This document shows positions 26,701-35,676 of a DNA stretch of 64,000 nt, in pieces. The DNA lies in assembly GCA_013414765.1 (NCBI GenBank), contig CP058708.1, positions 4,335,553 through 4,399,552 of the forward strand, given 5' to 3'. Each line of letters starts with the position of its first letter. Position 1 is the stretch's first letter. Source of the stretch: Candidatus Accumulibacter cognatus. GTDB taxonomy: Bacteria > Pseudomonadota > Gammaproteobacteria > Burkholderiales > Rhodocyclaceae. The translations under genes and the position numbers were made by a program. The notes under the pieces are model-generated. The model saw only the letters and a program-made list of their open reading frames with translations, was not told where the DNA came from and made no database searches.

Positions 26701-29700
26701 GCACGATTCCAGACAGGATACGACCTCACTGCGGCAGCGGAGCGATCCGTGTTCGGCAACCCGCGCGTTGCTCACGCTGCTGATGTGGTTCTGTGCCTGC
26801 TCCACCGAAGCCGCGATTGTCTATGTCGGCGCAAGCAGCGGCCTGAATCCGGCCATCCCGACCGATGGCACGGCAGCGGCGCTGGTCATTCCCAAACCGG
26901 CCGGGGTCACGCCCGGAATGGCGCTGATCGCTTCGATCGCGGCGCGTCCGCAGCAGCAAAATCCTCCCGGCGTACCGCAGGGGGTCGTGTGGACGCCGCC
27001 GCCCGGCTGGAACCTGATGACCTCGACGAATCAGCCTGGTGGTGGTCTGTTAACCTTGCCACAGGGCATGACCCTGCTGACCTACTACCGGATTGCCGGC
27101 ACTTCGGAGCCCAACAGTTACACCTGGACTTTCGTCAATAACTACCTCAATCAGGGCGGCAGCGCGGTCGGCGGCATCCTTGCCTTCTCGGGGGTGGATA
27201 CTTCCGCCAGTCCGATCGACGTCTGGAGTCAGCGCCTGACTGCCAGCGGCCTGACGCATGGCACGACCTCGATTACGACGACCGTCGCCAACACCATGCT
27301 GGTTTCGTCGATCAGTTACCTTTCGGGGAGCAGCTTTGCCAATCCCACGGGCATTGCCGGTATGACCGAGCGCCTCGATGTCCGGGCGCCGGCGGTAGAG
27401 AGTGATATCGGTACGACACTCCAGATGGCGACGGCGCCGTGGGCGGCCATCGGCGCCACGGGGGCCACGGAGGCCGTTGCTGCGGGCAATGCCGATACCG
27501 GGGTCGGCCACCTGATGGCCCTGAAACCTTCCCTGCGCGACCTCAACCTGGCCATGAGCCGCAGCAGCCCGCTGGTGCCGAGCGGAACCGCCAGCTACAC
27601 CCTGACCGTGACCAACATCGGCTCCCTGTCGGAGCCCGGGCCGCTGAGCATCGTCGATACCTTGCCGACGGGGGTGACCTACGCTTCGCTATCGGGTGCC
27701 GGATGGTCCTGTTCGGTGGCTGCGCAAGTGCTGACCTGCACGAATGCAGGTGCGCTGGCTGCCGGTGCTTCGGCAACGCCCCTGGTGATCAATGTCAGCG
27801 TGGCGGCCAGTGCCAACGGGGTTCTGGTCAATACGGCAACCGTATCGGGTACGGGTGGCGACGGCAATCTTGCCAACAATACGGCGACCGATACCTACGT
27901 CTTGCTGCCGAATCCATACACCTATTACCCACTGGACGAAACGGCCGGGGCAAACATTTTTACCGATACCAGCGGCAATGGCCGCCATGCCTCGCAACTC
28001 GGGAGTGCGACGACCACCGGCAACCCGCCCGGCAGCGGCGCGGCCATTTCCGGTAGCCCCGGTACCTGTGGCGTGGCCAGCATCCCGTCGGGAACCAGCG
28101 CGATTGGCATCAATACGGCCATCGACGTGAACAATATCGGTAACGCCGGTACCATTGCCTTCTGGTATCGCAGCAATGCGAAATGGGACGACACAAATTC
28201 GCGCATGCTCTTCGATGCCTCGAACGATCTGGGAAATCCTGTGCTGGACAAGCACTTCTTTCTGATCAAGGATGGTTCCGGCAGCTTGCGCTTTGCCCTT
28301 GAAGATACCTCCGATACCGATTCCAGGGCGAGTTCGGTGGCCTACAATTTTGCAGCCAATGTCTGGCATCACATCGCGGTAAGCTGGGATCTCCCGGCCA
28401 ACAGGCTGTACATTTATCTCGATGGGAACACCAGTCCAGTGGCCAGTTCGGTGACGGCAAGCAACGGTGTTCTCGGCGATATGGCACCCCTGTATTTCGG
28501 CGCGCAGCACATGACGAAAATCAATGGCATCCCAGCCGGCTACACGGCCAATACGGCCAACGGTGACATTGACGAGATTCGCATCTACAACCGCGCACTC
28601 ACACCGTTGGAAATCGAAGCGCTTGCCGGTTTGGTCCATGCCTGTGCGGCGACCGTGGATCACTATGAATTGTCGCTGCCGACCTCCAGCATTGCCTGTT
28701 TGCCGACATCAGTAATCGTAACGGCCTGTGCCGACGCCAGCAGCCCCTGCAGTAATCGCCAGGGAGCCGTGAATGGCAAAACGGCGACTCTGGCGACTTC
28801 GTCCGGCACGCTTTTCAGTCCGGTAGTTTTTGATTCGACCGGCATTGGCAGTGCCACCTTGAGCTACCCGGCCGCGGTGAACGGAACTGGAGTGACGGTC
28901 ACCCTCTCCGGTGAGCAGACACCGGCCACCAATCCGCGAAAATGTTGTCCCGATGGCATCAACTGCGTGCTCGCCAGCAGTTGTGCGACGACCTTCCATA
29001 CGGCCGGGTTCATTTTCTCGACGGCCAGTGATGCGCTGGAAGCAACCGTACCCGATCAGGTTGCGGGGGTGAACTCCGCTTCGTACTGGTTACGGGCGGT
29101 CAAGACGAATACCTCGACCAAGAGCTGCGAAGCGGCGTTTACCTCGCCACATCCGGTGACCTTCAACTACCAGTGCATCAATCCGTCCGCATGCAGCAGT
29201 GGCAACCTGTTGTCGATTGGAGGCTCGGCCATCGGTACCGGAGGCACATCGATCAATTTGTCCTTCGATGCCAACGGCAACGCCAGCCTGGGTTCCTTCA
29301 ATTTCGTCGATGTCGGGAAGATCGGCATCTCGGCCACCGCGACGGCGGGCGGTGCAACCCTGTCAGGGACGGTGAAAGGTACGGGCGGATCGGGGTTTGT
29401 GGTCAGGCCATATGCATTCGTGCTAACCGATATCAGGCAGACCGCTGCTCCAAACACGGCTAACCCGGGTGCTGCCGATGCTTCAGGAGGCGCGTTTGTC
29501 AGAGCAGGAGAAAATTTCTCGGCCACGGTGAGCGCGGTCAATGCCGCATGTGCAGCGAATCTGTCCACCTATACGCGCCTGATCGACATTCCATCTGCGT
29601 GCCTCACCCGGAATTTCGGCAAGGAAGCCCCGCCCGAATCGGTCATGCTCAGCCGCGCACTGGCCAGTGGCCTGGTCGAGCTGACCAACAACCCGGCGCT

Positions 29701-30754
29701 CGGCAATCCGGCCGCCTTTGGCAGCTTTAACAATGGCTCGGCTAGCAACACCACGCTGAACTGGAGCGAAGCAGGAATCATCACCCTGACGCCCAGCGTC
29801 GGCGATGGCAATTATCTCGGTGCCGGCGAGACGGTCGGCATCACCAGTGGCAAGGTCGGGCGCTTTTATCCTGACCATTTTGCGATTACCGCCAGCCCGC
29901 CAAGCGCTGGCTGCGGCACCTTCACCTATTTCGGGCAGGATGGCTTCACGACTCCCTTCACCCTGACCGCGCAGAACACCGCCAATGTCACCACGCGGAA
30001 TTACACGGGTTCGTTCGCCAAATTGGGACTCACCACCTGGAGTCATTTTGCCTTCACCACGAGTTCCGCCTTACCCGCCGGCTCAACGCTCTCAGGCAGT
30101 GCCACGGCGCCGAGCGGCACCTGGAACCAGGGCGTTGCCACGGTCAGTGCCAAACACCAGATCAGCCGCCCCAGTGCATTGGCCGGTGAAACCAGCGTCA
30201 CGCTGTTTGCCCGGCCGACGGATAGCGACGGAGTCACCATGATCAACGCCAGCGCGGTTCAAACGGCGAGTACACCGTTGCGCTATGGCCGCCTGTGGTT
30301 GGGCAATGCCTACGGTTCGGAGCGCAATGATCTTTCCTTACCCTATGAAACGCAGTACTGGAACGGTTTGGCCTTCATCAGGAATACGCTTGATGGCTGT
30401 ACGGCACTGAGCACGGCCAACGTCGGCATCGGAAACTATCAGGGCTCGGTCAACGGCAGCAGTCTGCCGACGGGATCGATCACGATGGGCGCGTTCAGTA
30501 GCGGCGTCGGCACGGTTAGACTGAAGGCTCCGAATGCGGCGGGCAGCGTCGATGTGGTATTGCGTCTCGATCCTGCGCTGGCCATGTGTCCGGCCTGGGC
30601 GCCAACGTATCCGGCGGGAACGGCAAGATCCGCGACCTACCTGCGCGGCAAATGGTGCGGCGCGGCCTTCGATCGCGATGCCGTGGCACGAGCGACCTTC
30701 GGTATTTACAGCAGCAACACCAACCGTCAGATCTATCTGCGGGAAGGCTTTTGA
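26651..30754 (+). CDS. mshQ: MshQ-like giant secreted surface protein with DUF11 and LamG-type domains
   Basis: 1,367 codons; the start is uncertain (GTG 26651, ATG 26675 or GTG 26687, all overlapping the end of mshA), giving a signal-peptide-like RALLTLLMWFCACSTEAA. A beta-rich N-terminal domain (about 50-290) is followed by a DUF11-type repeat (about 300-415, YTLTVTNIGSLSEPGPLSIV) and a LamG/concanavalin-like domain (about 420-660, GTIAFWYRSNAKWDDT). A cysteine-containing region and a long C-terminal part (PYAFVLTDIRQTAAPNTANP, RFYPDHFAITASPPSAGCG, AGSVDVVLRLDPALAMCPAW) match MshQ. Probably a pilus-tip or surface adhesin. Here it sits between mshA and mshC rather than at the operon end. Confidence 0.8.
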   Translation: MLQAGLQRMWSRVRVTRHDSRQDTTSLRQRSDPCSATRALLTLLMWFCACSTEAAIVYVGASSGLNPAIPTDGTAAALVIPKPAGVTPGMALIASIAARPQQQNPPGVPQGVVWTPPPGWNLMTSTNQPGGGLLTLPQGMTLLTYYRIAGTSEPNSYTWTFVNNYLNQGGSAVGGILAFSGVDTSASPIDVWSQRLTASGLTHGTTSITTTVANTMLVSSISYLSGSSFANPTGIAGMTERLDVRAPAVESDIGTTLQMATAPWAAIGATGATEAVAAGNADTGVGHLMALKPSLRDLNLAMSRSSPLVPSGTASYTLTVTNIGSLSEPGPLSIVDTLPTGVTYASLSGAGWSCSVAAQVLTCTNAGALAAGASATPLVINVSVAASANGVLVNTATVSGTGGDGNLANNTATDTYVLLPNPYTYYPLDETAGANIFTDTSGNGRHASQLGSATTTGNPPGSGAAISGSPGTCGVASIPSGTSAIGINTAIDVNNIGNAGTIAFWYRSNAKWDDTNSRMLFDASNDLGNPVLDKHFFLIKDGSGSLRFALEDTSDTDSRASSVAYNFAANVWHHIAVSWDLPANRLYIYLDGNTSPVASSVTASNGVLGDMAPLYFGAQHMTKINGIPAGYTANTANGDIDEIRIYNRALTPLEIEALAGLVHACAATVDHYELSLPTSSIACLPTSVIVTACADASSPCSNRQGAVNGKTATLATSSGTLFSPVVFDSTGIGSATLSYPAAVNGTGVTVTLSGEQTPATNPRKCCPDGINCVLASSCATTFHTAGFIFSTASDALEATVPDQVAGVNSASYWLRAVKTNTSTKSCEAAFTSPHPVTFNYQCINPSACSSGNLLSIGGSAIGTGGTSINLSFDANGNASLGSFNFVDVGKIGISATATAGGATLSGTVKGTGGSGFVVRPYAFVLTDIRQTAAPNTANPGAADASGGAFVRAGENFSATVSAVNAACAANLSTYTRLIDIPSACLTRNFGKEAPPESVMLSRALASGLVELTNNPALGNPAAFGSFNNGSASNTTLNWSEAGIITLTPSVGDGNYLGAGETVGITSGKVGRFYPDHFAITASPPSAGCGTFTYFGQDGFTTPFTLTAQNTANVTTRNYTGSFAKLGLTTWSHFAFTTSSALPAGSTLSGSATAPSGTWNQGVATVSAKHQISRPSALAGETSVTLFARPTDSDGVTMINASAVQTASTPLRYGRLWLGNAYGSERNDLSLPYETQYWNGLAFIRNTLDGCTALSTANVGIGNYQGSVNGSSLPTGSITMGAFSSGVGTVRLKAPNAAGSVDVVLRLDPALAMCPAWAPTYPAGTARSATYLRGKWCGAAFDRDAVARATFGIYSSNTNRQIYLREGF

Positions 30755-30777
30755 TCCCGTTTGATGGCCATGAGAAA

Positions 30778-31206
30778 ATGAGAATGCGCGGTTTTACGCT
30801 GATTGAGCTGATTACCGTGCTGATCCTCGTCGGCATCCTGGCCATTGTCGCATGGCCGCGATTTCTTGACCGGAACGTCTTTGAATCGCGAGGGTTTTAC
30901 GACGAAACCAAGTCCCTGCTGCGTTATGCTCAGAAGACGGCCGTGGCGCAGCGGCGCACGGTTTGTGTGACCCTGGGGGCGACCGGCGTAGGCTTGACGA
31001 TCGCCGCGGCGGCCAACTCGAATGTTTGCGATACCCCGCTGGCTTTGCCCAATCCGCCGCGGGGTGGCACAGGGCTGTCTTCGTCGGTTGCGGCCTTGCA
31101 GTTTCGCAGCCTCGGCGATACTGATCAGGCGAGCAATGTAACCATCAACGTGGCCGGTACGGCCGGTACAATGACCATCGATCATACGACCGGTCATGTT
31201 CACTGA
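30778..31206 (+). CDS. mshC: Minor prepilin, MshC/GspH-like
   Basis: 142 residues from the ATG at 30778 (MRMRGFTLIELITVLILVGI). The leader is only five residues before Phe, within the pattern for prepilin peptidase. The later part (GFYDETKSLLRYAQKTAVAQ, RRTVCVTLGATGVG) resembles GspH/FimT-type minor pilins that prime assembly. Its end overlaps the first candidate start of mshD (ATG 31196). Confidence 0.82.
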   Translation: MRMRGFTLIELITVLILVGILAIVAWPRFLDRNVFESRGFYDETKSLLRYAQKTAVAQRRTVCVTLGATGVGLTIAAAANSNVCDTPLALPNPPRGGTGLSSSVAALQFRSLGDTDQASNVTINVAGTAGTMTIDHTTGHVH

Positions 31207-31969
31207 AACCGCCTGTCAGCGCTCCGGTCAGGGTGCGAATGAAAGTGTTGGTCGAAGTACTTGGTTCGATGGAAAGGCGTTGGCATGGTGTGATCGCCCC
31301 TCCCCCCTCGCGGGGGAGGGGTTGGGGGAGAGGGGGTCATGGTTGCACACGACTTCGTCGAATCCTTGCGAAAACAAGTGGTCAGAGCCGTCAATCTGCT
31401 CTGCTGGCCTCTGCGAGGGCATGGACGCCCCCTCTCCCCGAACCCCTCCCCCGCGAGGGGGGAGGGGAGCCTGTCGGACTCTCCCAACACTTTCATTTAC
31501 CCCCTCCAGTCAACGTGGCTTGACACTGATCGAGCTGATCCTGTTCATCCTCATCATCAACGTGGGGATCTTCGGCATTCTCGTGGTGATGAATTCAGGC
31601 ACCCGAGCGAGTGCCGACCCGATGCTGCGCAAGCAGGCAGTAGCAATGGCCGAGGCAATTCTCGAAGAGGTGCTGCCTCGGGATGCGACGGCAACCCTGC
31701 CGGAAACCGATTTCAATACCTGTTCCAACCGCGCCCTGTATGTCGGCGTGACGGATTACACCTGCTTTGACGGAGCGCCTGCAAGCGCCGTCATCCGCGG
31801 TGTCGATACGCTCGGTGCAACGTTGATCCCTGCTCTCGCGAATCTTTCGGCAACGGTGGCCGTGACCGCGGTGAACGTTAGCGGGGTTGCCATGCAAAGG
31901 GTCACTGTGACCGTGACGGGCGGTGGGCAGGAAATCACGCTGTTCGGCTATCGCGCCGCGGGTTTCTGA
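31196..31969 (+). CDS. mshD: Minor prepilin, MshD-like, with repeat-encoded 5' region
   Basis: The true pilin part starts at SSQRGLTLIELILFILIINV (about 31503 onward) and continues RASADPMLRKQAVAMAEAIL, matching MshD minor pilins, with TVTVTGGGQEITLFGYRAAGF at the C-terminus. The only in-frame starts I find are ATG 31196, overlapping the mshC stop, and ATG 31421. Everything from 31238 to 31497 is a repeat element, so either start makes the leader partly or wholly repeat-encoded, 33 residues or longer, unusually long for a prepilin. If neither start is used, the gene may be unexpressed. Confidence 0.7.
   Translation: MFTETACQRSGQGANESVGRSTWFDGKALAWCDRPSPLAGEGLGERGSWLHTTSSNPCENKWSEPSICSAGLCEGMDAPSPRTPPPRGGRGACRTLPTLSFTPSSQRGLTLIELILFILIINVGIFGILVVMNSGTRASADPMLRKQAVAMAEAILEEVLPRDATATLPETDFNTCSNRALYVGVTDYTCFDGAPASAVIRGVDTLGATLIPALANLSATVAVTAVNVSGVAMQRVTVTVTGGGQEITLFGYRAAGF
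31238..31497. repeat. 260-bp MITE-like repeat with perfect 14-bp inverted ends
   Basis: Ends AATGAAAGTGTTGG (31238-31251) and CCAACACTTTCATT (31484-31497) are perfect inverted repeats. Inside are two mirrored C/G-rich modules (CCCCTCGCGGGGGAGGGG type at about 31290-31330 and its inverse at about 31430-31470) separated by a unique stretch. No transposase is encoded. No target duplication is obvious. It sits between mshC and the pilin signal of mshD. Confidence 0.8.
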
Positions 31970-31971
31970 TC

Positions 31972-32877
31972 ATGAATGGCCTGCGCACCAGGAATTGCGG
32001 CTTCACGCTGATCGAGGCGATTGTGGTGATCGTCATCACGGGCATCATTGCCAGTATGGTGGCAGTGTTCATCCGCACGCCAGTCGATGGCTACCTGGAT
32101 GCCGAACGCCGGGCGGGTCTGACCGACATCGCCGATACGGCGGTGCGGCGCATGGCCCGGGACATCCGGCTGGCCTTGCCGAATAGCGTGCGAACTTCAG
32201 CGGACGGGTCCGGGTTGTGCATCGAATTCATTCCGACCAAGATCGGCGCACGCTATCGCGCCGAAGTCGATGTGACGACCGGGAATGGCGATCCGCTGGA
32301 CTTTACGGCGATTGACGATCGCTTCGATATGCTCTGGCTGAACAGCACCTTGCCCGCCGACAGCCGGATTGCCGCGGGCGATGTCGTGGTGGTGTTCAAC
32401 GACGGCAGCTCCAGCGGCAATGCATATACCGGCATCAACGCCATTCAGGTAGCGACGGTGGCCGAGCCAGGCGGCACGCCAAACACCACCGCGATCAGCT
32501 TTGTCGGAACCGGTGCGGCAGCGCCCTTCGGCCGCAAGCAATTGCCCAGCCAATCTCCGGGAAGCCGATTCCAGGTGATCCCGGCCGGCTCGCACGTGGT
32601 TTCTTTCCGATGTGACGGAGGATTGCTGACCCGGCATGTGCGTGTTCTGGGTGCGGCCTGGACACCACCGGCGACCTGCGCGGCGATGGTCGCTGGGGCA
32701 ACCTCTTCGGTGTTGGCAAGCAATCTTGGCAGTTGCAGTCTCACTTATGATCCGCCGGGAGTCAGTACCGGACTAAGCCGCTTCGGCATGGTCTCGATGT
32801 CCCTGGGGATTACCGATGTGGCTTCCGGCGAGACTATTTCTCTTTATCACCAGGCGCACGTGGACAATACGCCATGA
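31972..32877 (+). CDS. mshO: Minor prepilin, MshO-like
   Basis: 301 residues. The leader MNGLRTRNCG precedes FTLIEAIVVIVITGIIASMV, with Glu5 present. DAERRAGLTDIADTAVRRMA and RDIRLALPNSVR match the MshO/GspJ-like minor pilin region. Three bases after mshD, and overlapping mshP by ATGA, so co-translated. Confidence 0.88.
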   Translation: MNGLRTRNCGFTLIEAIVVIVITGIIASMVAVFIRTPVDGYLDAERRAGLTDIADTAVRRMARDIRLALPNSVRTSADGSGLCIEFIPTKIGARYRAEVDVTTGNGDPLDFTAIDDRFDMLWLNSTLPADSRIAAGDVVVVFNDGSSSGNAYTGINAIQVATVAEPGGTPNTTAISFVGTGAAAPFGRKQLPSQSPGSRFQVIPAGSHVVSFRCDGGLLTRHVRVLGAAWTPPATCAAMVAGATSSVLASNLGSCSLTYDPPGVSTGLSRFGMVSMSLGITDVASGETISLYHQAHVDNTP

Positions 32878-33287
32878 ACCGCCGACGAACCCGTTCAACG
32901 GTGATCGCTCAGGGCGGTTTCGCCCTTGTCTCGGCGATCTTCCTGCTCGTCGTGCTGGCGGCTCTGGGTGCTTTCATGCTCACCTTCTCGAATACCCAGC
33001 AGCTCACTTCCGCGCAGGATGTGCAGGGTTCGCGAGCGTACTGGGCGGCAAAAGGCGGTGTGCAATGGGCGGCAGGAGTGATCATCGCCAGCAACGCGTG
33101 TCCGCCAGGTCAACCGGCGTTTACCGACGGATTTACGGTATGGGTGACTTGTACCTCGAATACTTACACGGAAGGCGCAAGCAACCGGACGATTTTCTGG
33201 GTGACATCCACCGCTTCGGCGGGGGGGGCGGTCGGTAATGCTGGTTATGTCGAAAGACAGATTCAGGTGTTCATCGAAACGGATTGA
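32874..33287 (+). CDS. mshP: Pilus assembly protein, MshP-like
   Basis: 137 residues. A basic N-terminus is followed by GGFALVSAIFLLVVLAALGA, a class III signal variant without Glu5, then SNTQQLTSAQDVQGSRAYWA and AAKGGVQWA, the PilX/MshP-type helix. MshP is a minor pilin-like component. It is the last gene of the operon; hemN converges on it 30 bases away. Confidence 0.85.
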   Translation: MNRRRTRSTVIAQGGFALVSAIFLLVVLAALGAFMLTFSNTQQLTSAQDVQGSRAYWAAKGGVQWAAGVIIASNACPPGQPAFTDGFTVWVTCTSNTYTEGASNRTIFWVTSTASAGGAVGNAGYVERQIQVFIETD

Positions 33288-33317
33288 CGTGGCAGAGCCG
33301 GCAGGCATGAATCAGGT

Positions 33318-34715
33318 TCAGATCACCTTCGAGTAGCGGGTACGCTGCCGGTCGGCACGCAGATAGCGGTCGAAGACCATCGAGATCGCTCTGACCAGCA
33401 TGCGGCCGCGCGGCAGCACGCTGATCCATTTGTCATCGACGCGAACCAGGCCGGCATCGACCATTTCGTGGAGATCGTCGAGCTCGGTGGCGAAATAGCT
33501 CTTGAAGTCGATCAGGTGGGCGATTTCGATCGACTCGATCGACAGTTCGAAATGGCACATCAGCGACTGAATGATCGAACGCCGCAGCAGGTCATCCGCG
33601 TTCAGCTCGATGCCGCGGTAGACCGGCAGGGTGCCGCTGTCCAGCCGGTCGTAGTATTCGTCAAGGGTCTTCACGTTCTGACTGTACGTGGGTCCGACCT
33701 TGCTGATCGACGAGATGCCGAAGGCCAGCAGATCGCAGTCCGAATGCGTCGAATACCCCTGGAAGTTGCGGTGCAGACGCCCCTGCCGCTGCGCGACCGC
33801 AAGTTCATCGTCGGGTTTCGCGAAGTGGTCCATGCCGATGTAGACATAGCCCGCGTCGGTCATCCTGCGAATCGCCAGGGCAAGAATCTGCAGACGCGCG
33901 TCGGCGGAGGGCATGTCCGACTCCAGGATGCGGCGTTGCGGCTTGAACAGACTGGGCAGGTGGGCGTAGTTGTAGATCGAGACGCGATCCGGACTGAGCT
34001 CGATCACGCGGTCGAGGGTGCGTCCAAAGCCCATCACCGTCTGCTTCGGCAGGCCGTAGATCAGGTCGACGCTGATCGACTTGAAACCGGTGGCGCGTGC
34101 TGCGTCGATGACGGCGCAGGTTTCTTCCTCGCTCTGCACGCGGTTCACGGCCAACTGGACGCTTGCATCGAAATCCTGCACGCCGACGCTCATGCGATTG
34201 AAGCCCAGTTCGCCGAGCAGTTCGACGGTGCTGCGATCCACCTTGCGCGGATCGACTTCGATCGAATACTCGCCGCCCTCGATCAGTCTGAAGTGCCTGC
34301 GTGTCGCGGCCATCAACTGACGCATCTCGTCGTGTGTCAGAAAGGTCGGAGTACCTCCTCCCCAGTGCAACTGCGCCACTTCCTGATCGCCACCTTCGAG
34401 ATAGCTGCTCTGCAGAGCCAGTTCACGTGCCAGGTATTTCAGGTATTTGGCCGAACGACCATGGTCCTTGGTGATGATCTTGTTACACGCGCAGTAATAG
34501 CAAATGGTGTTGCAGAAGGGAATGTGGAAGTACAATGACAGCTGTCGGCTGATGGCGCCAATATTGCGCTTGCCGAGCCAGAGTCTGGAGGCATCTTCGC
34601 CAAAGGCTTCAACGAAGCGATCCGCTGTCGGGTACGACGTGTAGCGCGGACCGTTGATGTCGAAACGGCGGATGATCTGAGGATCAAAAACCAGGTTGCC
34701 TGTGGCAGAGTTCAT
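33318..34715 (-). CDS. hemN: Oxygen-independent coproporphyrinogen III oxidase (HemN)
   Basis: 465 residues, radical-SAM enzyme that decarboxylates coproporphyrinogen III to protoporphyrinogen IX in anaerobic heme synthesis. The N-terminal ...GPRYTSYPTADRF substrate block, the SAM cluster motif FCNTICYYCACNK (C-x3-C-x2-C with the extra Cys typical of HemN, about residues 70-82), WGGGTPTFL, and VDLIYGLPKQT are present. Length is standard. It is divergent from fnr, with an FNR box in the shared promoter region, so anaerobic induction is likely. Confidence 0.95.
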   Translation of the reverse strand: MNSATGNLVFDPQIIRRFDINGPRYTSYPTADRFVEAFGEDASRLWLGKRNIGAISRQLSLYFHIPFCNTICYYCACNKIITKDHGRSAKYLKYLARELALQSSYLEGGDQEVAQLHWGGGTPTFLTHDEMRQLMAATRRHFRLIEGGEYSIEVDPRKVDRSTVELLGELGFNRMSVGVQDFDASVQLAVNRVQSEEETCAVIDAARATGFKSISVDLIYGLPKQTVMGFGRTLDRVIELSPDRVSIYNYAHLPSLFKPQRRILESDMPSADARLQILALAIRRMTDAGYVYIGMDHFAKPDDELAVAQRQGRLHRNFQGYSTHSDCDLLAFGISSISKVGPTYSQNVKTLDEYYDRLDSGTLPVYRGIELNADDLLRRSIIQSLMCHFELSIESIEIAHLIDFKSYFATELDDLHEMVDAGLVRVDDKWISVLPRGRMLVRAISMVFDRYLRADRQRTRYSKVI

Positions 34716-34770
34716 GTTCCCACGACACTAATTATTGTCTGCATTATCGGGCCGAGGCGATGCCGTCGGG

Positions 34771-34784
34771 TTGACGTGGATCAA
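34771..34784. promoter_or_regulatory. FNR/Anr box between hemN and fnr
   Basis: TTGACGTGGATCAA differs at one base from the consensus TTGAT-N4-ATCAA. It sits 29 bases before the fnr start codon and 55 bases upstream of hemN. The regulator encoded alongside has the E-xx-SR recognition helix expected to read this site, so both autoregulation and anaerobic control of hemN are plausible. Confidence 0.75.
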
Positions 34785-34812
34785 ACGCAGGGTTTGGAGA
34801 AAAAAGCTCGGT

Positions 34813-35556
34813 ATGTCCAAAGATACCGCGACAGCGAGGCTGGCCTTTGAAATCGTGAAAACCGCCTGTTCGAACTGCAACCTCCGCGAGCTGTGCCTCC
34901 CCATTGGTCTCGCCCCGGAGGAACTGAAGAAGCTCGACGAACTGGTTTCCGCGCGCCGGCGACTGAAACGCGGCGATTATCTCTACCGCGCCGGGCAGGT
35001 CTTCGAATCGATCTACGCAGTGCGCAGCGGTTTTTTCAAGACCGACGTGCTGATCGAGGATGGCCGTGACCAGGTCACCGGTTTCCAGATGACCGGCGAG
35101 CTGCTCGGCCTCGACGGCATCAGCAGCGAAATTCATACCTGTAACGCCATCGCCCTCGAAGACAGTGAAGTCTGTGCGATTCCCTTCTCGCATCTCGAAG
35201 GGCTGTCGAGACAAATCCACACCCTGCAGCATCACTTCCACAAGGTAATGAGCCGCGAGATCGTTCGTGACCACGGGGTGATGATGTTGCTCGGGACGAT
35301 GCGTGCCGAAGAACGTCTGGCGGCATTTCTCCTCAACCTCTCGCAACGTTTCAAGGCCCGCGGCTATTCGCCTGCCGAATTCAATCTGCGCATGTCACGC
35401 GACGAAATCGGCAGCTACCTCGGCCTCAAACTGGAAACCGTCAGTCGAGCCTTTTCGCATTTCCAGGAGGAAAAACTGCTCGCCGTCCATCAAAGAAAAA
35501 TCCGGATTCTCAATACCGAAGGGTTAAAGAAACTGATGACTCACCAGCGCGGTTGA
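34813..35556 (+). CDS. fnr: FNR/Anr-type oxygen-sensing transcription regulator
   Basis: 247 residues. Cys19, Cys22, Cys28 (CSNCNLRELC) and Cys110 (EIHTCNA) supply the four ligands for an oxygen-labile [4Fe-4S] cluster. A cyclic-nucleotide-type effector domain (about 30-150) leads via a dimer helix to the C-terminal HTH MSRDEIGSYLGLKLETVSRA, whose ETVSR matches FNR DNA specificity. The ATG at 34813 is chosen because it gives the standard FNR length; upstream starts add a non-family extension. Controls anaerobic genes; the neighbours hemN, hemerythrin and UspA are typical targets. Confidence 0.93.
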   Translation: MSKDTATARLAFEIVKTACSNCNLRELCLPIGLAPEELKKLDELVSARRRLKRGDYLYRAGQVFESIYAVRSGFFKTDVLIEDGRDQVTGFQMTGELLGLDGISSEIHTCNAIALEDSEVCAIPFSHLEGLSRQIHTLQHHFHKVMSREIVRDHGVMMLLGTMRAEERLAAFLLNLSQRFKARGYSPAEFNLRMSRDEIGSYLGLKLETVSRAFSHFQEEKLLAVHQRKIRILNTEGLKKLMTHQRG

Positions 35557-35562
35557 TGTGGA

Positions 35563-35668
35563 GTTGCGTCAGCAACTCACGAATCCCCCCTCCCCACATG
35601 CGGGGGAGGGAAACAAACGGTCATGACTTTCATGATCGGGGGTGCCTGGAAAAGTCATGACCGTTAGG
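35563..35668. repeat. Dispersed palindromic intergenic repeat, copy 2
   Basis: Begins GTTGCGTCAGCAACTCACGA, then a C/G palindrome (CCCTCCCC...GGGGGAGGG), then the palindromic module ACGGTCATGACTTTCATGAT ... AAAGTCATGACCGTTAGG. It is the reverse of copy 1 in orientation and matches copy 3. It lies between the convergent genes fnr and the SirB-like gene, where it may also stop transcription. Confidence 0.85.
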
Positions 35669-35676
35669 CAGTCGCT

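Noticed and set aside
27439-28056. Alternative plus-strand frame within the MshQ-like gene
   Set aside because: It lies entirely within a continuous 1,367-codon frame with recognisable domains and is a shadow.
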